NCBI GenBank assembly: GCA_030765055.1
Contig: CM060947.1
Location: forward strand, 217,283,271-217,347,270
Source of the DNA: Mantis religiosa
Lineage: Eukaryota > Arthropoda > Insecta > Mantodea > Mantidae
Reading direction: 5' to 3'
DNA: 64,000 nucleotides
Below the pieces are notes generated by a model. It was given only the letters and a program-made list of their open reading frames with translations. It did no database searches and was not told the origin of the DNA. This document shows, piece after piece, positions 58,713 through 64,000 of the stretch (its first letter is position 1; each line of letters starts with the position of its first letter). The translations under genes and the position numbers were made by a program.

Positions 58713-59704
58713 GCAATTATTTTATGTGACTGAATAATAAAATGTTATATTTTGAGAGGAATATTTAACAGCACTAAACTATTCAGCCGTCGTTCCACAG
58801 TAACAGCCACTGATCACTTTTAAAAGATAATAAATTCTTTTCATTTGATATATTATAAGCAGAGGAAGTATTGTATTCCACCCAAAACATCATGTCGGGA
58901 GTTTACCGGAAATATTTTAACCCTCCTGAATAGCCAAAAACAAAATTATTTTTACTTTCTCACCGAAAATAGTTTTGAGCTCCATGTATATAAAACAAGG
59001 TGCACAACCATTGCCTCATCCTTTCTTACGTGAAGTGCCAACAATGCAGATGTTCCTTGTTATATTTTTGTTTGGATTCAAGGGTTCTCAAAAAACGTAT
59101 TTCCGGCGAAACCTCGATATTGACTTTTAGTAAATATAAATAGTAAAAATGTTTGTATGCAACAACCTGGGTATATTCATGATTCTTAATAGAATCAAGA
59201 ATTCAAGAATGAACATTTCGTTTTACTCATAATCCCTGTAAAACTTCCATAATTATGCTGAAAAAAAAAAACACGTTTCAGCTTGGCTTGCTGATACGGA
59301 GTATGACGAATGCTTAGATATGGATTCTGAGAAAAAAGCCTGTTTCCGGTGGCGGGATGTGTGTCAGCTGATGTTAAGTTTCCACGCTTGCCAGCTTGGG
59401 AATGCTGGCCAGACGTTTTCCTTGAATAGGAGGAACTAACTCTTTTGTTTCATAAGATCATGCTTTGATGAGCCGATCCTCCCCTGGGTAACTTCAGAAA
59501 TGTACTGGAATAATAATGAATAATCACTTCAACGCAACACATTTCAAAACTGAACGCACAATGCATTAAACAGATATATAGTGTAGGTTATTTAAACCAC
59601 ATGTTCATTTAGACTATGTAAAATCTAAAATATTGAGTAAAACTGTAAGCATAACATACAAATATACAATTTTGATAAACGAGAATATTGTAAGGATACA
59701 CAAG
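58713..59704. other. Intergenic DNA with R1-like fragments
   Basis: 58850-59130 carries pieces related to the R1 repeat (AAGTATTGTATTCCACCC and CGAAACCTCGATATTGA). No gene seen. Confidence 0.3.
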
Positions 59705-60040
59705 AAATGAAAATTTCAATGTAGTGTCCGGAATTTGAATCACGGACCTTCCAGTAACTGTCCAGTTTGTCCAACTAAATGAACCACTATGGCAACATGC
59801 CGGCACAACGTTAAATTTTCCCAAATGACTCGCAAGAAGATGACCTCAAGGAGATTTCAAATTTATTTGAGAAGACCTACCCACACAAACGGCGACGGTG
59901 TATCATGCCATGTCAAAATCACAGGGAAAACTGCGGTAACTTCAATTTCATTCCAGCATGTCTTCATGGTAGGTCAGTTGGTTAGAGCTACCAGACGGAA
60001 CCTGGAGGATCTGAGGTGCAAAATTCAGCCTTAATTTTTA
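59705..60040 (-). mobile_element. S2 tRNA-like repeat unit, diverged
   Basis: On the minus strand a tRNA-like block (box B GATTCAAATTCCGG near 59729-59742) follows a leader whose complement includes CATGCCGGCACAACGTTAAA, as in the 44255 copy. A + strand tRNA-like stretch (GGTCAGTTGGTTAGAGCTAC, about 59972) follows, perhaps a second unit in opposite orientation. Confidence 0.5.
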
Positions 60041-60086
60041 ATCAGGTTCTACCTTTTCAACTTAAGTCTTACAACGGTTTGTGAGA

Positions 60087-60108
60087 GAGAGAGAGAGAGA
60101 GAGAGAGA
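60087..60108. repeat. (GA)n simple repeat
   Basis: About eleven GA units. Confidence 0.8.
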
Positions 60109-60360
60109 AAAAAACACATTGTTGGTGATTAAAACAATAAAAAAATTACAATATGAGATACAATTGCATATAAAAACTTATACTGCTCGTGTTCAAACTG
60201 CTCCTGAAAACATTCCGCATTTATCAAGTTAAAAATACAATATAACACACATATAGATAGGCCTGTGTTGAAATACATAACATTAAATCTACAATTAATG
60301 GAATAAACAAACATTCCATCTATACAATGTCATCAAAACCTTTGAAACATTTCCAAGACA

Positions 60361-60561
60361 TTAACTACGGTTCTTCTCAGTCAATATTAGTTTATATGCT
60401 GAAATAAAAAAAAATAATGTGACCTTCGGCACATGTTGGAATGCTTCAATCAGGCGAGCTGGAATTTTCCCATAAGAATGTTTGCTGCTACGCACAAGTG
60501 CTTCAAGCCATTGCTCTTCTGCAATAAGTTTTGGCATTTTTGTGCGAACTTTTTTTTTCAT
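60361..60561 (-). other. Unrecognised ORF, possible exon or repeat-derived
   Basis: The frame MPKLIAEEQWLEALVRSSKH, then SYGKIPARLIEAFQHVPKV is more balanced than random ORFs here and ends in AT-rich junk after GAAG|GTCACA, which could be a weak donor. I recognise no family. It may be part of a retroelement or a single exon. Confidence 0.25.
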
Positions 60562-61045
60562 TTTATATTCTCTATTTAATTACCTCAAATAAAACAATGC
60601 TCTCATTGTTTTGGAAGTAATACCAATTCTCTGAAAGCAGAGTTAAATTTGAAATAGGCTCTTTTTTAGGATTGGAAACATAAAATGTCAAAAAATGTGT
60701 TAAACTCGAAATAACCGTATAAAACATATAAATTATGATTTAACTATCCACGAAACTCATAAGCACAATTTTATCTGTAACGAAGATAAGAACTAGTTTT
60801 AGCCTAGAGCAATCAAATAATAAGTTACAAGATTTTTACTGTATCATTATAATCTTCCAATAATGTTTTCAAATGCGCAATTTTTCTAATATACTGTTCA
60901 TTATTATGTGCTAAATGGAAAAGTAAATCTTTCCTTCCGGATCTGAAAGCACATTGTTGTACTTACGATAACAGAATAAAGAACAAAACGCACCATATAA
61001 AAGAATGGATGTATCTCAATGCAGTCTTTAAAGATATAAGTAGAC

Positions 61046-61163
<118 letters not shown>

Positions 61164-61454
61164 TGGAATTACTGAAGAAGAATTATAATAGTGTTGTAAC
61201 ATATTTTCATTATAAACATGATGATTTCAGCACTATGTTCAAGAATAAACTTATTTGAACTATTAAAGCTTCTCGAGGAAGCAATGAGTGACAGCGTAGC
61301 GCAATAGGGTCCCCATATCTTCACTATTTCATGCTTTCTTTATTCTTCGCTCCATTCCTACAACAAATACTCAATAGGATTTATGTTCGTCGGATGTGGC
61401 GCTCCTAGAATGTAAAGAGTAATAAACAGAATCCAAGCCTAAACATTGTAACTT

Positions 61455-61692
61455 TTTATTTATTTATTTATTTATTTAAATTACGTTCTCCAACGTTTAG
61501 CCATATCGGACGATGAACAAAATGGGTGAAATGTTGTTTAAGCCATAGACCTTAGTTATGCAAAATTCATCTTTCAGGTTAAGGGAAAACCCCGGAAAAA
61601 ACTTTCCCAGATAACTCACCCTGACAGATTATTGATCTGGCCCTCTTGAACGTGAGGCAGACACGCTACCACCTACGCTGTAGAGGCGGACC
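61455..61692 (-). mobile_element. tRNA-derived SINE, family S1
   Basis: Minus-strand copy with a (TTTA)n tail at the left (61457-61479). CCATATCGGACGATGAACAA and AACGTGAGGCAGACACGCTA are the complements of the S1 body and head. The box B region is mutated (GATCTGG). Confidence 0.8.
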
Positions 61693-61739
61693 ACAATGTA
61701 TGCTGTATACTTGGATCACTGTCCTATTGAAACGATAGT

Positions 61740-62180
61740 TAATATCAAACCAAGTTTTTCGAAATTGGTTTTCAAATTTCTCTTTAAAATATCCAGATTA
61801 TATTGGTCCATAGTTCTATCAATATATACTAATTGTCTCACAGCTGAAGCAGGCATGCACGCCTATATCATGAGTTTACGGCGCCGCCACTTTCACGGCT
61901 TATTCCATATTAGATCCCAGCTGATATTTGGGTGTCTACACACTTAAATACGTGCGTCGTTATGTACTTTGCTCTCCTAAGAAAACATTAAAATATTTCA
62001 GAACCCTTGAGTCGTTGGTCACAGATTCATCTGCAGCCCCTTTTCTTACTATTTTCCTTGTTGATATAGGGCTTCTTTCTTTGAGCTCGAACTCGATGAA
62101 AATCCTTCTGACAGTCTTTAGATGAACTTGTTTTGCAAGTTACATGGTCTTCCAATGCATTTATTAATTTTTTGATAATT
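61740..62180 (-). pseudogene. Tc1-like transposase fragment
   Basis: Read on the minus strand, KDCQKDFHRVRAQRKKPYIN, then KENSKKRG, resembles the Tc1 linker before the catalytic domain (RKKP.I...N..KR). Further on, AKYITTH and LWTNIIW resemble A..Y....W..IIW. Frames are broken throughout. Confidence 0.35.
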
Positions 62181-62629
62181 TTTATCAACATTGCACACAC
62201 TATAACAACACAGGCAGCATATGTATATTTGCTCTGGCACACGGACCTTGCTGCTATCCTAGCTCTGCGACCCTCAGTTTGGAACTGAAGTTTAGTTAAC
62301 ATTTTATCCCCAGCTTGTGAATACTTATGTCTGCATTTTGGTCTCTGGCTTTTAACGAATGATAATGGATGTAAAAAGGCGACAGACCTTGATCATAATG
62401 ACAGGAATATGTACTGCAAAATTGTGTGTGAACACTTATAACCGCCAGTGTATAAACGCTACAACATGGGGTAATCGTACAAATCAAAATGCTAAAAGTC
62501 AGCATCCTATACTACGTGGCAAAGCATGGAAGTAGGTATACAGGAAAATATGTGAAATAACGGAGCTGTTTACGCGAACCTATCGCACATATACGACGAG
62601 TCAGTGCATATACTATTTGGTACAGGAAA

Positions 62630-62940
62630 GAAAGTCCCGGGGAATCAGACGCAGCGGGGTTGGAGAAGGTTCTTACACCGTCCCTCGACAGGTTTATGAC
62701 ACCCCATGTCAGTTCATTTTACTGATCGTTCAAAAAAATTCTGACGGCTTCTACTTTTGTGAATAAATATTCTCTGTTTTAGAGTACTGAGTGAAAAGGA
62801 CACATGTTTCTTAACGGTTCTACTCCTTGTGTAGCATGCGTTCTCTATCACACGCATTTGCTGTCCTTGTCCCATTGTGTAAGGGTGGCACATTCCTCTC
62901 AGGGACTTACTTTGCGTTGGTGGACAATACACTCGTTCAG
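62630..62940 (+). repeat. Repeat copy related to 31600-31900 (opposite strand)
   Basis: CTACTCCTTGTGTAGCATGC, GTAAGGGTGGCACATTC and AGAAAGTCCC blocks occur in the same order as in the minus strand of 31600-31900, with moderate divergence. Probably two copies of one Tc1-related element. Confidence 0.65.
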
Positions 62941-63714
62941 ATGCAATCATGTCTCCTGGACAGCAACGTGTCATACATCGGCAGGCGTGAGAAATTAATA
63001 ATATATATTATATACATGTATGTCATATATACATACCATGATTGAATATTATGACAAGCAGAAAGAAAGGGATTCAAAATACCTTTGTATCAAGGGACAA
63101 AACGGACGGCTGCAATGGTAATTTGCATATAATAATTAATTGATTGACCTTTCATATCAGACACACAGCTCCCGAGTGCTCAATTTGAGTTGTGCCACTT
63201 ACTGTACGAAGTTACTAACATTTGGCTCTTCTAGTAAACAAAGAAACAAGTTTCTTTGTCAATGACGGTGAATACGCTTCGACGCTTTGCTATGTAGTAT
63301 AAGTACATTATGTTTCTGTTAGTTGACAATGAAATGTGTTTGTCATCTCTTACGCCGTTCGCAATATCATTGTCCGATGATATTGTTACCAGCTGCTCCA
63401 GTATTAACTTACAAGACCTTTTTCTCAGAGTACGCCTGGGTGTGTGTGAAAATAAACACCACGTAGAGTAATATTGATGTATTTGTAGTGTTGCTGACTG
63501 TTCGATTGCTGACTTATTTATGGACACTCTTAACCGTTACGGTTCTCAGCGTCCCATTCTACGAGAGACAGCTTAATTTTGCTCAGAGTCCTCTTTAATG
63601 GCCGTGAGATGCCTTTACGTGCCTAAAATTTACATGGGACGACTGACTTTTCTCCCCTTTAGAAGGAAGCCACGCCTTCAGAATTATAACGCCATTTATA
63701 CTCCCGAAAAAAAT
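62941..63714. other. Intergenic DNA, nothing recognised
   Basis: A TA-rich tract lies near 62998-63035. No gene seen. Confidence 0.35.
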
Positions 63715-63800
63715 CCATAGTTGGCTTTGAACACACGACTTCAGGAACGAGATGCTAGTATGTCACCACAGGACCACAGAGGACAAGGGCGCTGTTTGAG
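63715..63800 (-). mobile_element. tRNA-like SINE head
   Basis: On the minus strand, GACATACTAGCATCTCGTTC and CGTGTGTTCAAAGCCAAC (box-B-like) have tRNA-like spacing. The body runs towards 63650. Decayed. Confidence 0.4.
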
Positions 63801-64000
63801 GTTCAAGAATTAAATCTTTCTGAATCTTACCACTCAAACTGTAACTACTAAACTATATCTGCTAACTTCTGAGATATTCAGACTCCAACAAAAATAATTT
63901 TGAACAATAATATGTGAGTCGCAGAAATGCTAAGCTAAAGGTTCCCTTGCAGTAATCCTTAATCTACATATGCACATAACCCTAATGAAATCCTTAACCG

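Overview
The window is animal nuclear DNA, AT-rich and gene-poor, most likely from an insect with a large genome. A cockroach or termite is my best guess, but this is inference. Evidence: spliceosomal GT/AG exon ends, BESS-type and CENP-B-type protein modules typical of insect gene families, D34D mariner elements, many tRNA-derived SINEs, an arthropod-type TCAGT initiator and long microsatellites. There are no operons, rRNA genes, CRISPR arrays or convincing single-copy tRNA genes.

Real gene content lies in two places on the + strand. Locus 1 (168-7432) has a hAT-type C2H2 zinc-finger first exon (168-434), a Tc5/CENP-B-like helix-turn-helix first exon (3985-4788) and a terminal exon with a BESS-like motif (6944-7432). 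Both first exons begin with an in-frame ATG, end at a GT donor in phase 0, and the terminal exon opens in phase 0. The locus can therefore encode either DNA-binding head fused to the same C-terminal tail. Locus 2 (47625-52410) is a diverged relative: a zinc-finger first exon with identical ligand spacing, phase 0, joined over a 4.2-kb transposon-filled intron to another BESS-like terminal exon. Both heads are of transposase origin, so the main biological story is transposase DNA-binding domains joined by splicing to a BESS tail, probably as transcriptional regulators.

The rest is transposon graveyard. 9.6-18.8 kb: a tandem tRNA-like repeat, three mariner copies (931, 1306 and 1114 bp) and a hAT MITE. 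18.9-23.1 kb: SINE, simple repeats, a hairpin MITE and a jockey-type LINE tail. 23.5-30.1 kb: a mitochondrial insertion, a hAT transposase remnant, two copies of a foldback MITE (one carrying a SINE), a TATA/initiator LTR-like segment and a PIF/Harbinger element carrying a Myb/SANT-like gene. 31-43 kb: Tc1 remnants, SINEs, a second Harbinger element with transposase remnant, a DNA element with a DUF7869-like ORF and a LINE tail. 44-46.2 kb: two large palindromes and a piggyBac remnant split by a SINE with a 15-bp target duplication. 48-51.4 kb, inside the intron of locus 2: SINEs, a candidate solo LTR and a 1032-bp hAT element with perfect 8-bp target duplications and a CGGBP1-like ORF. 52.4-64 kb: no gene seen; repeats, a 171-bp tandem duplication, microsatellites, a MITE, SINEs and Tc1 fragments.

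All family assignments were made by eye from motifs. No database search was run.
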